DNA of 64,000 nucleotides from Inquilinus ginsengisoli_A (GTDB lineage: Bacteria; Pseudomonadota; Alphaproteobacteria; DSM-16000; Inquilinaceae). The notes below the pieces were generated by a model. The model was not told the origin of the DNA. It saw nothing but the letters and a program-made list of their open reading frames with translations, and did not search any database. The stretch spans positions 620,001 through 684,000 of the forward strand of contig NZ_JAVDPW010000002.1 of assembly GCF_031453975.1 (NCBI RefSeq), given 5' to 3'. Below, piece by piece: positions 1 through 8,658 of the stretch (its first letter is position 1; the number at the start of each line of letters is the position of its first letter). Both the position numbers and the translations under genes were made by a program.

Positions 1-2
1 GC

Positions 3-1166
3 GCGGTGTTCGAGCAGGCGAGCGAGAGCCGCGAGATCGGCGTCGGCATCAACACCCTGCCGCATGCCATCCAGGAGCTCGCCGGGCTGGGGCTGCTCGA
101 CCGGCTCGACGCCATCGCCATCCGCACCCGCGAGCTGCTGTACTGCAACCGCTTCGGCCAGGTGATCTGGCGCGAGCCGCGCGGCCTGGACGCCGGCTTC
201 GCCGTGCCGCAGTTCTCGATCCATCGTGGCCGGCTGCATGGCGCCCTGCACCAGGCGGCCCGCGAGCGGCTGGGCGGCGAGATCCATAACGGCCGTCGGC
301 TGGCCGGTTTCGAGCAGGACGAAGACGGGGTCGTCGCCCATTTCGTCGACCGCCACGGCGCTCCGGCAGGATCGGTGCGCGGCGACCTACTGGTCGGCGC
401 CGACGGCATTCATTCCACGGTGCGTGGCGCGCTGTATCCCGGCGAGGGTCCGCCACGCTGGAACGGCATGATGATCTGGCGCGGCGCCAGGGACTGGCCG
501 GCCTATATGGACGGGCGGACCATGATCGTCGCCGGCGGCATGCAGGCGAAGGCCGTGCTGTACCCCATCGCACCGGGCGAGACACCGGAGACGCGGCTGA
601 CCAACTGGGCGGTCTGCGTCCGGCTGGGCGACGGCAGCACGCCGCCGCCGCGCCGCGAGGACTGGTCGCGGCCGGGACAGCTGGCCGAGGTGCTGCCCCA
701 TGCCGCCCGCTTCGCGCTGCCCGAGGCCGACATCTCGGCGATCGTCGCGGCGACGCCGGAGTTCTGGGAATACCCGATGTGCGACCGCGACCCGCTGCCG
801 CGCTGGCGCCATGGCCGGGTGACGCTGCTGGGCGACGCGGCGCATCCGATGTACCCGGTCGGGTCGAACGGCGCGTCGCAGGCCATCCTCGACGCCCGCG
901 CCCTGGCCGATGCCCTCGCCGAGACCGGGGACGTCGCGGCGGCGCTGGACCGCTACGAGCAGGATCGCCGGCCGAAGACCGCCGAGATCGTCCGCCTCAA
1001 CCGGGTCGGCGGGCCGGAGGGCGTGATCGATGCCGTCGAGCAGCTGGCGCCCGACGGCTTCAGCGACATCGACGCCGTCCTGCCGCATGACCAGCGCCAG
1101 GCGATCGTCCGCGGCTACGCCTCGGTCGCCGGCTTCGTCGCTAAGCCGGCGGCGGCAGGAAGTTGA
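3..1166 (+). CDS. FAD-dependent monooxygenase, 5' end cut by the window
   Basis: Aromatic-ring-hydroxylase-type flavoprotein, probably using FAD and NAD(P)H to hydroxylate a small substrate. The reading frame is open to the window edge and begins with VFEQASE, the end of the first Rossmann strand. The N-terminal GxGxxG FAD motif therefore lies outside the window and the GTG at base 6 is probably not the true start. The DG motif (LVGADGIHSTVR) and the second FAD motif (LLGDAAHPMYPVGSNGA) are both present. The overall pattern resembles PhzS-like monooxygenases. The substrate is unknown. It converges on a cupin gene and overlaps its 3' end by 26 bases. Confidence 0.85.
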   Translation, partial: AVFEQASESREIGVGINTLPHAIQELAGLGLLDRLDAIAIRTRELLYCNRFGQVIWREPRGLDAGFAVPQFSIHRGRLHGALHQAARERLGGEIHNGRRLAGFEQDEDGVVAHFVDRHGAPAGSVRGDLLVGADGIHSTVRGALYPGEGPPRWNGMMIWRGARDWPAYMDGRTMIVAGGMQAKAVLYPIAPGETPETRLTNWAVCVRLGDGSTPPPRREDWSRPGQLAEVLPHAARFALPEADISAIVAATPEFWEYPMCDRDPLPRWRHGRVTLLGDAAHPMYPVGSNGASQAILDARALADALAETGDVAAALDRYEQDRRPKTAEIVRLNRVGGPEGVIDAVEQLAPDGFSDIDAVLPHDQRQAIVRGYASVAGFVAKPAAAGS

Positions 1167-1590
1167 CGTCGTAGCGGGCGGCCAGCGCCACCACCGCCTC
1201 GGGCGTCTGCTGCGGCAGGTCGTGGATGGCCTGGAACAGCTCGACCAGCCGGCCGGTCGGCGCCACCCAGAATAGCGACTTGGCGATGGCGCCGCTGTTG
1301 TTGAAGATGCCGTGCGGAATGCCCTTGGGCAGGCGCACGAGGTCGCCGACGGCGGCGCTGGCGTCGACGCCGTCGAGCCAGAAGTCGAGCCGGCCCTCGA
1401 GGATGTACAGGAACTCGTCCTGCAGCGGATGGATGTGCGGCGGCACGAAGGTGCCGACCCCGAAGGTGGCGTGCCAGGCGAAGCTGTCTACGGAGATCTG
1501 CTTGGGCACATAGGTCTGGCCCAGGATCGACCAGGAGATGCCGTCGATCCCGTCCGCGGCCCCGGTGATGCCCGCCGTCATTGGCTTCAT
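1141..1590 (-). CDS. small cupin-domain protein
   Basis: A 149-residue single-domain cupin, a beta-barrel fold that often binds a metal. Cupin motif 1 is visible as PPHIHPLQDEFLYILEG, supplying two His and one Glu, and motif 2 as LPKGIPHGIFN, supplying the last His. All four likely metal ligands are present, so a dioxygenase or isomerase activity of the quercetinase-like type is possible but the substrate cannot be read from sequence. A GGGAGG ribosome site lies about 6 bases before the ATG. It overlaps the 3' end of the convergent monooxygenase, which suggests but does not prove shared metabolism. Confidence 0.8.
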   Translation of the reverse strand: MKPMTAGITGAADGIDGISWSILGQTYVPKQISVDSFAWHATFGVGTFVPPHIHPLQDEFLYILEGRLDFWLDGVDASAAVGDLVRLPKGIPHGIFNNSGAIAKSLFWVAPTGRLVELFQAIHDLPQQTPEAVVALAARYDVNFLPPPA

Positions 1591-1668
1591 GTCACGCCTC
1601 CCTGCTGCTGTCTGCTGCTCGCTTCAAGTGTAGACAAGCGGCCGGGTTAAACAACTCCGGGGGCGAAG

Positions 1669-2046
1669 TCAGACCGGGATCAGCGCCGCGGCGACGCGCC
1701 GGCCTTCCGAGATCAGGACGTTGAAGGTGCGGCAGGCGGCGCCGGTGTCCATCGCGTCCATGCCGATCCCGGCTTCGCGGATCTGCCGCCGCAGCGCCGA
1801 GGGCAGCAGCACCATGCGCGGGCCGCAGCCGATCAGCAGCACCTCGACCGGCGGGTCGATCCGCCGCACCGGGTCGAGATGGGCCAGCGTGAGGTCCTCG
1901 ATCCGCTCGGGCGACCAGGGCTCCTGGCTCTCGGGCCACACCAGCATCGGGCCGTGGAACAGCCCGCCGGAAATGCGGAAGCCGCCGGCCGGATAGCCGT
2001 CGATCATCCGCCGCCCGGGCGGGATGACGGAGGAGATCTCGACCAT
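1669..2046 (-). CDS. Mth938-like (DUF498) domain protein
   Basis: A 125-residue protein of the Mth938/NDUFAF3 family. Typical features are the start VIPPGRRMIDGY, the central LLIGCGPRM segment and the end FNVLISEGRRVAAALIP. The mitochondrial relative NDUFAF3 helps assemble respiratory complex I; the bacterial role is not settled. It lies 20 bases after yajC on the same strand, so they are probably cotranscribed. In many alphaproteobacteria secD and secF separate yajC from this gene, and here they do not. Confidence 0.85.
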   Translation of the reverse strand: MVEISSVIPPGRRMIDGYPAGGFRISGGLFHGPMLVWPESQEPWSPERIEDLTLAHLDPVRRIDPPVEVLLIGCGPRMVLLPSALRRQIREAGIGMDAMDTGAACRTFNVLISEGRRVAAALIPV

Positions 2047-2066
2047 CCCGCTCCGCCCCGCTCAGA

Positions 2067-2507
2067 TCACTTGCGCGACAGGAAGCGGCCGAACCCCTTC
2101 GGCTTCTCGGCCTCGACCGGCGCGTTGGCGGCCGGCGGCGTGCTGTCGTCATCCGCATCCGTGCTCTTGGACCCGCCGTTCTTCGCCGGCTCGGTGCGGG
2201 CCAGGATGGTGGTGACGGTGCTGCGGATCACCTTGACCCGGACATTCTCGGCGATCTCGACGGTCAGCTCGTCGTCGGCGACCTTTGTCACCAAGCCCAC
2301 GATGCCGCCGCCGGTGACGACACGGTCGCCGCGGCGCACGGAGCCGAGCATGTCGCGATGCTCCTTCGCCCGCTTCTGCTGCGGCCGGATGAGCAGGAAG
2401 TAGAACACCACGAAGATGAGGACGAGCGGCGCAAACTGCACAAGCATGCCGGCGCCGCCGGATGCACCGGCCCCAGCCGCCTGGGCATAGGCCTCGGAAA
2501 TCAACAT
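2067..2507 (-). CDS. yajC: preprotein translocase subunit YajC
   Basis: A 146-residue single-span inner-membrane accessory subunit of the Sec translocon. The N-terminal MLISEAYAQ, the hydrophobic segment LVLIFVVFYFLLI and the following RPQQKRAKEH are diagnostic of YajC. The C-terminal tail (about residues 105-146) is acidic and Pro/Ala-rich, which varies in the family. The start was set at the ATG preceded by AAGGTGGAG. A longer GTG start falls inside that ribosome site and is unlikely. It is followed directly by the Mth938-like gene; secD and secF are absent here. Confidence 0.93.
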   Translation of the reverse strand: MLISEAYAQAAGAGASGGAGMLVQFAPLVLIFVVFYFLLIRPQQKRAKEHRDMLGSVRRGDRVVTGGGIVGLVTKVADDELTVEIAENVRVKVIRSTVTTILARTEPAKNGGSKSTDADDDSTPPAANAPVEAEKPKGFGRFLSRK

Positions 2508-2666
2508 CACTCGCTCCACCTTTATAGACGCGCGCGACTATAGCGGCCAGGGCTACGGTTGCAACGGAATCCGGTCTCCACGGCTGCGGCAATCATGTCC
2601 GGCGGGATTGATCTCGGCGGGACCGATCGATAGCGTCGGCAGGCCCGGAGCGAAGGAGTATGACCG

Positions 2667-3539
2667 TTGGCCGACCTCGATGCGACCTATCTGCATCACC
2701 TGACCCGCATCGCCGAGGCGCTGGAGCGGCTGTCGCCGCCGGTCCCGGCGCCGACCGACCTGGCCAGCGCCGACGCCTTCACCTGGGACGCCGACCGGCA
2801 CCGGCTGCAGCCGGTGCCGGCGGTCAGCCGGGTCGAGCTGCGCCTGCTGCAGGGCATCATGCTGCAGCGCGACCAGCTGCTGGAGAACACCCGCCGCTTC
2901 GCCCGCGGGCTGCCGGCCAACAACGCCCTGCTGTGGGGATCCCGCGGCATGGGCAAGAGCTCGCTGGTCAAGTCGGTGCATGCGGCGGTGAACGGCGAGG
3001 CCGGCGGCATCCTGGCGCTGGTCGAGATCCATCGCGAGGACATCGGCTCGCTGCCCCGGCTGCTGCAGCTGCTGCGCGCCTCCACCCGCCGCTTCATCCT
3101 GTTCTGCGACGACCTGTCCTTCGACGGCCAGGACGCCAGCTACAAGTCGCTGAAGGCGATCCTGGAGGGCGGCATCGAGGGCCGGCCGGAGAATGTGGTG
3201 TTCTACGCCACCTCGAACCGCCGCCATATCCTGGCGCGCGAGATGATCGAGAACGAGCGGTCGACCGCGATCATCGCCGGCGAGGCGGTGGAGGAGAAGG
3301 TGTCGCTGTCCGACCGCTTCGGCCTGTGGCTCGGCTTCCACGGCTGCAACCAGGACACCTATCTCGAGATGGTGCAGGGCTACGCCGCCGCCTTCGGCCT
3401 TGAGGTCGACCCGGACACGATGCGGGCCGAGGCGCTGGAGTGGACCATCACCCGCGGCTCGCGCTCCGGCCGCGTCGCCTGGCAGTACATCCAGGACCTC
3501 GCCGGCCGGCTGGGCCAGAGGCTGGACGCCGCCGGATAG
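2667..3539 (+). CDS. DUF815-family ATP-binding protein
   Basis: A 290-residue AAA-like ATPase of the DUF815 family; its cellular role is not established. The P-loop is WGSRGMGKSSLVK (about residues 92-104), and the Walker B-like acidic pair is in LFCDDLSFD. The C-terminal part has the family's RSGRVAWQYIQDLAGR. The start is the TTG with an AAGGAG ribosome site 8 bases upstream; an ATG 7 bases earlier is in another frame. It is transcribed away from yajC, a neighbourhood common in alphaproteobacteria, and converges on the nlpD-like gene. Confidence 0.88.
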   Translation: MADLDATYLHHLTRIAEALERLSPPVPAPTDLASADAFTWDADRHRLQPVPAVSRVELRLLQGIMLQRDQLLENTRRFARGLPANNALLWGSRGMGKSSLVKSVHAAVNGEAGGILALVEIHREDIGSLPRLLQLLRASTRRFILFCDDLSFDGQDASYKSLKAILEGGIEGRPENVVFYATSNRRHILAREMIENERSTAIIAGEAVEEKVSLSDRFGLWLGFHGCNQDTYLEMVQGYAAAFGLEVDPDTMRAEALEWTITRGSRSGRVAWQYIQDLAGRLGQRLDAAG

Positions 3540-3562
3540 GCGGGGGCGACCAGCCACTCGGC

Positions 3563-4603
3563 TCAGCCCGGCGGCAGGTACTTGGTGGGGTCGACCGGCG
3601 AGCTGTTCTTGCGCACCTCGAAATGCAGCTGCGGCTGGTCGACCGCGCCGGTCTGGCCGACCGTGCCGATGGTCTGGCCCGCCGAAACGGAATCGCCCTT
3701 TTTCACCGACAGCGACGCGGCATGGGCATAGGCGGTGACCAGCCCGTCGCCATGCTGGATCAGCACCAGGTTGCCGTAGCCGCGCAGCTCGTTGCCGGCA
3801 TAGGCCACGGTGCCGGCGCCGGCCGCCTTGATCGGGGTGCCGGCGGCGGCGGCGATGTTGATGCCCTGGTTCGGCTTGCCGGCGAGCGGCGCGTTGTAGC
3901 CGGCGATCAGCGAGCCGTGGACCGGCCAGGCGAAATGGCTGGCCGCGCTGGCGGTGCGCGCCGGGGGCTGGGTCACCGCCGGCGCCGCCACCACGGGCGG
4001 CGTCACGACGGCGGGGCTGGCCGGCTTGGGCACGATCGACAGCGGCCCGGTCGGCGTCGGGGTGGCGACACCCGGCACGGCGGGCGGCACGGTGCCGGGC
4101 ACCGGCGGCGGGACCACGCCCGGCTGCACCGGCGCCGCGGCGCCGCCCGGCGGCGGCAGGCGCTGGACCGAAAGGCCGTTGGCGCCGGGCGTCACCGTCG
4201 CGGTGCCCAGCGGGGTGCCACCCATCGGCGTGATCGAGGTCGGCCCGGTGGCGGTGATGCCGCCGGAATTGGGCAGCGTGATGGTCGGCGCCGCCCCCGG
4301 CAGGGCGCCGGGCGCACCGGGCAGGCGCAGCGTCTGGCCGGTCTGCAGGGCGTAGGGCGGCTGCAGCCCGTTCAGCGCGATCAGCTGCGGCATCGACACG
4401 TCGTAGCGGCGGACGATCGACAGCACGTCGTCGCCCGGCTGGACCTGGGCGGTCGCCGGGCGCTGCGCCAGGTCATCCGCGCTGGGCGGCGCGTTGCAGG
4501 CCGAGAGGCCCGCTACCGCGAGGCCCGTCAGTAGGATTGACCGGAACCGCCATCCTCCCCGTCGGGAAGGTCCGGCAGCAACGGCACGAAGCGAACTGGC
4601 CAC
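3563..4603 (-). CDS. nlpD: NlpD-like LysM/M23 lipoprotein
   Basis: A 346-residue predicted lipoprotein with a hydrophobic segment and lipobox (LSAC, Cys about 36), a LysM domain (about 53-96), a long Pro/Gly/Thr linker and a C-terminal M23/LytM domain (about 223-346). The M23 metal site is degenerate: the usual HxGxD is NQGIN and the last HLHFE is QLHFE. It is therefore probably not a peptidase. NlpD and EnvC are inactive relatives that activate cell-wall amidases at division. A GTG start with GGGAGG 5 bases upstream makes it overlap pcm by 76 bases. The neighbours surE and pcm match the classical nlpD context. Confidence 0.85.
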   Translation of the reverse strand: MASSLRAVAAGPSRRGGWRFRSILLTGLAVAGLSACNAPPSADDLAQRPATAQVQPGDDVLSIVRRYDVSMPQLIALNGLQPPYALQTGQTLRLPGAPGALPGAAPTITLPNSGGITATGPTSITPMGGTPLGTATVTPGANGLSVQRLPPPGGAAAPVQPGVVPPPVPGTVPPAVPGVATPTPTGPLSIVPKPASPAVVTPPVVAAPAVTQPPARTASAASHFAWPVHGSLIAGYNAPLAGKPNQGINIAAAAGTPIKAAGAGTVAYAGNELRGYGNLVLIQHGDGLVTAYAHAASLSVKKGDSVSAGQTIGTVGQTGAVDQPQLHFEVRKNSSPVDPTKYLPPG

Positions 4604-5199
4604 AGATCCTCCCGCTCCAACCCGGTCTCGGTGCGCGTGAAGCGGACCAAGCGCTGGTTCCGCTTCTCGTCACCCATGGGAATCACGATTATACCACCGA
4701 TCGCGAGCTGGTCCGTCAGCGCGTGGGGCGGCAGGTCGCCGCGATGGGCGGCGGTCACGATGATGCGCTCGAACGGGGCCTGTTCCGGCCAGCCCTTCAT
4801 GCCGTCGCCCCAGCGCGCGGTGATGTTGCTGATGCGCATGCTCGCGATCCGCCCCAGCGCCAGGTCGAGCAGCGGCTTGTGCCGCTCGATGGTGTAGAGG
4901 CGGCGGCAGATCCGGGCCAGCACCGCGGCCTGGTAGCCGGAGCCGGTGCCGATCTCCAACACCTTGTGCCGGTCGGTGACCGCCAGCGCCTGGGTCATCA
5001 GCCCGACCACCATGGGCTGGCTGATGGTCTGGCCATGGCCGATCGGCAGGGCGATGTCCTCATAGGCCTGGTCGAGGAAGGCGTCGGGCACGAACGCCTC
5101 GCGCGGCACCCGCTCGATGGCGCCGAGCACGCGATGGTCCGAGATCCCCGACCGGCGCAGGGTCATCAAGAGCCGGATCAGCCGCGGCTCGGCGATCAT
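4528..5199 (-). CDS. pcm: protein-L-isoaspartate O-methyltransferase
   Basis: A 223-residue S-adenosylmethionine-dependent enzyme that repairs isoaspartyl residues in damaged proteins. The substrate loop is LPIGHGQTISQP and the SAM-binding motif I is VLEIGTGSGYQAAVLA. A later strand, FERIIVTAA, is typical of the family. It overlaps nlpD downstream. It is separated from surE upstream by a polypyrimidine/polypurine repeat, so the two may be expressed from one transcript carrying hairpins. Confidence 0.95.
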   Translation of the reverse strand: MIAEPRLIRLLMTLRRSGISDHRVLGAIERVPREAFVPDAFLDQAYEDIALPIGHGQTISQPMVVGLMTQALAVTDRHKVLEIGTGSGYQAAVLARICRRLYTIERHKPLLDLALGRIASMRISNITARWGDGMKGWPEQAPFERIIVTAAHRGDLPPHALTDQLAIGGIIVIPMGDEKRNQRLVRFTRTETGLEREDLWPVRFVPLLPDLPDGEDGGSGQSY

Positions 5200-5236
5200 G
5201 GACGGGATCCGGTCCAGGAGGACCGCTCCATGTCCT

Positions 5237-5394
5237 TGTCCCCCCTCCCCTTGCGGGAGGGGGTCAGGGGGAGGGGTCTGCGCGCGTCCGCGCGCGAATG
5301 GGCTGTCGCATCGGCAGGATTTCGGTCGAGCGCCGGCTGGGGCGGAGAGAACCCCCTCCCCCTACCCCCCTCCCGCGGGGGGAGGGGGGACTCG
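5237..5394. repeat. C/G-rich palindromic repeat, type C, copy 1
   Basis: Two hairpin-forming pieces, one centred on CCCCTTGCGGGAGGGG and one on CCCCTCCCGCGGGGGGAGG, fill the gap between surE and pcm. The same two pieces occur in the opposite order at 55742-55860, and a half copy lies at 7582-7605. They look like dispersed intergenic repeats that could act as mRNA hairpins between cotranscribed genes. Confidence 0.75.
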
Positions 5395-5436
5395 GTGTTT
5401 TCGGCCAAACGGAGCCAAGCCATGCGGCAGCCGCCC

Positions 5437-6195
5437 CTACTGAGCGAACGCGCCGCGGAGAGACTGGATCGCCGCGGCGTGGTTGAGGTCGAGATGCAGC
5501 GGCGTCACCGTGATGTGGCCCTCGCGCAGGGCGGCCACGTCGGTCTCGTCGCCCTGCACCGCCTCCTCGGTCCGGCTGGTGCCGATCCAGAAATAGGTGC
5601 GGCCGCGCGGGTCGATGCGCTCCTCCAGCACGTCGCCGATCTTGCGGATGCCGTGCGGCACCACGGCGACGCCCTTGACCGCGTCCGGGTCCACCGCCGG
5701 GAAGTTGATGTTGACCAGCACATGCTTGGGCCAGGTCGCGGCGATCGCCTTGCGCGCGACCTCGGCGCCCCATTTCGCCGCCGTCTCCCAGTCCGGCCGC
5801 CTTCCGTCGGCGAATTGCTGGCTGAAGGCGATGGCGCGGATGCCCAGCAGCGTCGCCTCCATCGCCGCGGCGATGGTGCCGGAATAGGTCACGTCCTCGG
5901 CGATGTTGCGGCCGTGGTTGACGCCCGACATCACCAGGTCCGGCCGCTTGTCCTTCATCACCTTGTTGACCGCCAGCAGCACGCAGTCGGTCGGCGTGCC
6001 GTCGACCGCGAAGCGCTTCTCCTCGATCTGCCGCAGCCGCAGCGGCCGGTGGATGGTCAGGGAATGGCTGACGGCGGACTGCTCGGTCTCCGGCGCGCAG
6101 ACCCAGACGTCGTCGGTCAGCTCCCGCGCGATCTTTTCGAGCACCGAGAAGCCGGTGGAGTTGATGCCGTCGTCATTGGCCAGGAGGATGCGCAT
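5437..6195 (-). CDS. surE: 5'/3'-nucleotidase SurE
   Basis: A 252-residue stationary-phase survival nucleotidase that dephosphorylates nucleoside monophosphates. The N-terminal MRILLANDDGINS carries the metal-binding DD pair. VSGVNHGRNIAEDVTYSGTI carries the family's SGxNxGxN and YSGT motifs. The ATG lies 2 bases after the serS stop, so serS-surE are coupled. Length and start agree with the family. Confidence 0.96.
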   Translation of the reverse strand: MRILLANDDGINSTGFSVLEKIARELTDDVWVCAPETEQSAVSHSLTIHRPLRLRQIEEKRFAVDGTPTDCVLLAVNKVMKDKRPDLVMSGVNHGRNIAEDVTYSGTIAAAMEATLLGIRAIAFSQQFADGRRPDWETAAKWGAEVARKAIAATWPKHVLVNINFPAVDPDAVKGVAVVPHGIRKIGDVLEERIDPRGRTYFWIGTSRTEEAVQGDETDVAALREGHITVTPLHLDLNHAAAIQSLRGAFAQ

Positions 6196-6197
6196 CG

Positions 6198-7472
6198 TCA
6201 GCCCTTCGCTTCCAGGATCTCGAGCCCGCCCATATAGGGGCGCAGCACCTCCGGCACCTCGACCGAGCCATCCTGGCGCTGATAGGTCTCCAGCACCGCG
6301 ACCAGGGCCCGGCCGACCGCCACGCCCGACCCGTTCAGCGTGTGCAGGAACCGCGTCCCCTTCTCTCCCGCCGCCTTGAACCGGGCCTGCATCCGCCGGG
6401 CCTGGAACTCGCCGGTGTTCGAGCAGGACGAGATCTCGCGATAGCGCCCCTGCCCCGGCAGCCAGACCTCGATGTCGTAGGTCTTGCGGGCGGTGAAGCC
6501 CATGTCGCCGGAGCATAGCACGATGGTGCGGAACGCCAGGCCGAGGCGCTTCAGCACGGTCTCGGCGCAGTCGGTCATGCGCTCATGCTCCAGCGCCGAC
6601 TGCTCCGGCGTGGTGATGCTGACCAGCTCGACCTTGCTGAACTGGTGCTGGCGGATCATGCCGCGGGTGTCGCGCCCGGCCGACCCGGCCTCGGAGCGGA
6701 AGCTCGGGGTCAGCGCGGTGAAGCGCAGCGGCAGGGTCTCCTGCTCCAGGATCTCGCCGGCCACCAGGTTGGTCAGCGGCACCTCGGCGGTCGGGATCAG
6801 CCAGTGGCCGCTGGTGGTGCGGAACAGGTCCTCGGCGAATTTGGGCAGCTGGCCGGTGCCGAACACCGCCTCATCGCGCACCATCAGCGGCGGCGCGATC
6901 TCGGTGTAGCCGTGTTCGGTGGTGTGCAGGTCGATCATGAACTGGCCGATGGCGCGTTCCAGCCGGGCCAGCGGCCCGCGCAGCACCACGAACCTGGCGC
7001 CGGACAGCTTGGCCGCGGCGGCGAAATCCATCAGCCCCATGCCCTCGCCGAGGTCGACATGGTCGCGGGCCGAGTTCAGCCGGCGCGGCTCGCCGGTGCG
7101 CCGGATCTCGACATTGGCGCTCTCGTCCGGCCCGTCGGGCACATCGTCGTCGGGGATGTTCGGCAGCACGGCCAGGCGCTCGGCCAGCGCCGCCTCGGCG
7201 TCGCGGTCGGCCTGCTCCAGCTCGCCCATCCGGGTCTTGATCGACGCGACCTCGTCGATCAGCGCCTGGGCGTCGCCGCCCTTCTGCTTGACCCCGCCGA
7301 TCTCCTTCGACGCCACGTTGCGTCGGGTCTGCAGCGTCTGCAGCTCGGTGGTGATCTGGCGGCGGCGTTCGTCCAGCGACAGCAGTTCGGCGGCGACCGG
7401 CGACAGACCCCGCCGAGCCATTCCCTTGTCGAAGGCCTCGGGATGCTCTCGGATGAATCGGATGTCGTGCAT
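6198..7472 (-). CDS. serS: seryl-tRNA synthetase
   Basis: A 424-residue class II synthetase that charges tRNA-Ser. The N-terminal coiled-coil arm spans about residues 30-100 (DERRRQITTELQTLQTRRN onward). Motif 2 is seen as LTPSFRSEAGSAGRDTRG and motif 3 as LNGSGVAVGRALVAVLE. The start MHDIRFIREHPE is the standard one for the family. The open frame extends further upstream but only into repeat sequence. It is the first gene of serS-surE-(repeat)-pcm-nlpD. Confidence 0.97.
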   Translation of the reverse strand: MHDIRFIREHPEAFDKGMARRGLSPVAAELLSLDERRRQITTELQTLQTRRNVASKEIGGVKQKGGDAQALIDEVASIKTRMGELEQADRDAEAALAERLAVLPNIPDDDVPDGPDESANVEIRRTGEPRRLNSARDHVDLGEGMGLMDFAAAAKLSGARFVVLRGPLARLERAIGQFMIDLHTTEHGYTEIAPPLMVRDEAVFGTGQLPKFAEDLFRTTSGHWLIPTAEVPLTNLVAGEILEQETLPLRFTALTPSFRSEAGSAGRDTRGMIRQHQFSKVELVSITTPEQSALEHERMTDCAETVLKRLGLAFRTIVLCSGDMGFTARKTYDIEVWLPGQGRYREISSCSNTGEFQARRMQARFKAAGEKGTRFLHTLNGSGVAVGRALVAVLETYQRQDGSVEVPEVLRPYMGGLEILEAKG

Positions 7473-7581
7473 CGCGCGCTCGATCTGCAGGGTCGGGAAT
7501 CGTGGGCTGTTTATAGGAGGTGGGCCGCCAGGACGCAAACGGCCTGGGCCCCGGAGCCGAGCGATTCCGCCGGCCCGCGTC

Positions 7582-7671
7582 ACCTCTCCCGCTTGCGGGA
7601 GAGGTCGGGTTCGCGCAGCGAGACCGGGTGAGGGCGGGCACCGGCGGAGGGAAAGAGCCCTCACCGCCCGT
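7582..7671. repeat. type C-like hairpin repeat in serS leader region
   Basis: CTCTCCCGC-TTG-CGGGAGAG forms a 24-base hairpin (7582-7605). It is followed by a GGTGAGGGC/GCCCTCACC pair ending near 7666. Together with the type A element at 7697-7782 it fills most of the 370-base gap between serS and the next gene. No coding sequence is apparent in that gap. Confidence 0.7.
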
Positions 7672-7696
7672 GAGGCTTTTCCACATTCCTAACCCC

Positions 7697-7782
7697 GTCA
7701 TTGCGAGCGCAGCGAAGCAATCCATCGGGCCGTTTGGGCGGGCCCATGGATGGATTCGTCGGCTTCGCCTCCTCGCAATGAC
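7697..7782. repeat. palindromic intergenic repeat, type A, copy 1
   Basis: Begins GTCATTGCGAGCGCAGCGAAGC and ends with the inverted GGCTTCGCCTCCTCGCAATGAC. The two outer arms match each other as an imperfect inverted repeat around a short centre. Other copies lie at 35303-35388 and 43400-43485, and a half copy at 8606-8634. Confidence 0.85.
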
Positions 7783-7842
7783 GGAGAACGGGCGGAAGAG
7801 GCGACAGTCCCGGTGGGAATCGGAAGCGAATCCACCACCGCC

Positions 7843-8523
7843 TCAACTGCTGTTCGGCGGCTTGCGGGCTGGTCGGCCGGCCTCTTCCGCATCTGCGGAG
7901 GGCTCGGGCGCTTCGGGGGGCGGATCGGTGAGCGGCTCGTCCAGCGGCTCGGCCGCCTCGGCTTCGACGACGACGTCGTCCCAGCCCTGCGGCAGCCGAC
8001 CGGGCTCGCGGCCGAGGCGGCGGCAAATGCGCCGCACGATCTCGTCGATCGGCAGGGTGTCGAGCTCGACGTCCAGGACCTCGGTCTCGGTCAGGCTCTC
8101 CCGCGGTTCGGCGACCGGGCGCTCGGCGCCCTTGGAACCATCCCCGGCCGGCCGCTCCGGCCCCAACGCCTCGGCCACGGCGCGGGCGACCTGCGCCCGC
8201 CGCCGCTGCCGGCGCTCCTGGATCTCGACGGCGGCTTTCTCCGCCGCGTCCTTGCGGGTCCGGTAGGCCTCGCGGATGCGCTCGGTCATGGCGATGGTCA
8301 GGCGCACGGCGCGGGCGATGCGGGCCTGCGCCAGCGCGAAGTCGATCACGGGCGGCTCGAACCGGTTCCCGGCCACGATGTGCTGGCCCTCGAGCCGGCG
8401 GGCGGTGCGCATGTCGATGTCGACCAGTTCGCGCAGGGTGCCCAGCGCCCACACCGTCCACTCGCGGTCGGGGTCGACCGGCGGGGTCTCGGCAGGGGCG
8501 GCGTCGATCGGCGCGTTGTCCAT
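7843..8523 (-). CDS. hypothetical charged protein
   Basis: I do not recognise the family. The 226-residue product has an N-terminal helical region (WTVWALGTLRELVDIDMRTARRLEG), a strongly basic segment near the middle (QERRQRRRAQVARA) and an acidic Pro/Glu-rich tail. There is no signal peptide or membrane span. The ATG chosen (MDNAPID) has no clear ribosome site. An ATG 18 bases upstream (MFMICSM) is an alternative. It is bounded by dispersed repeats on both sides and is transcribed away from the UbiB-family gene. Confidence 0.6.
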   Translation of the reverse strand: MDNAPIDAAPAETPPVDPDREWTVWALGTLRELVDIDMRTARRLEGQHIVAGNRFEPPVIDFALAQARIARAVRLTIAMTERIREAYRTRKDAAEKAAVEIQERRQRRRAQVARAVAEALGPERPAGDGSKGAERPVAEPRESLTETEVLDVELDTLPIDEIVRRICRRLGREPGRLPQGWDDVVVEAEAAEPLDEPLTDPPPEAPEPSADAEEAGRPARKPPNSS

Positions 8524-8605
8524 GGAACATATCATGAACATTTGAGACCGCTTGCGCAATGAACAAAGTGTTTACGGCCGGCGGCGACGCGGCCTCTCCT
8601 CCATC

Positions 8606-8634
8606 GTCATTGCGAGGAGGCGAAGCAATCCATG
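8606..8634. repeat. half copy of the type A repeat
   Basis: GTCATTGCGAGGAGGCGAAG and the following CAATCCA equal one arm of the type A element; the second arm is absent. It sits next to a complete type B element in the 400-base gap before the UbiB-family gene. I see nothing else certain in that gap. Confidence 0.7.
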
Positions 8635-8658
8635 CCAGGCGGCGCCATTCCCCCAATG

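Noticed and set aside
3440..4534. Plus-strand open frames opposite the nlpD-like gene
   Set aside because: Repetitive Arg/Gly-rich or Gly/Thr-rich translations caused by the Pro/Gly linker of the real gene on the other strand.
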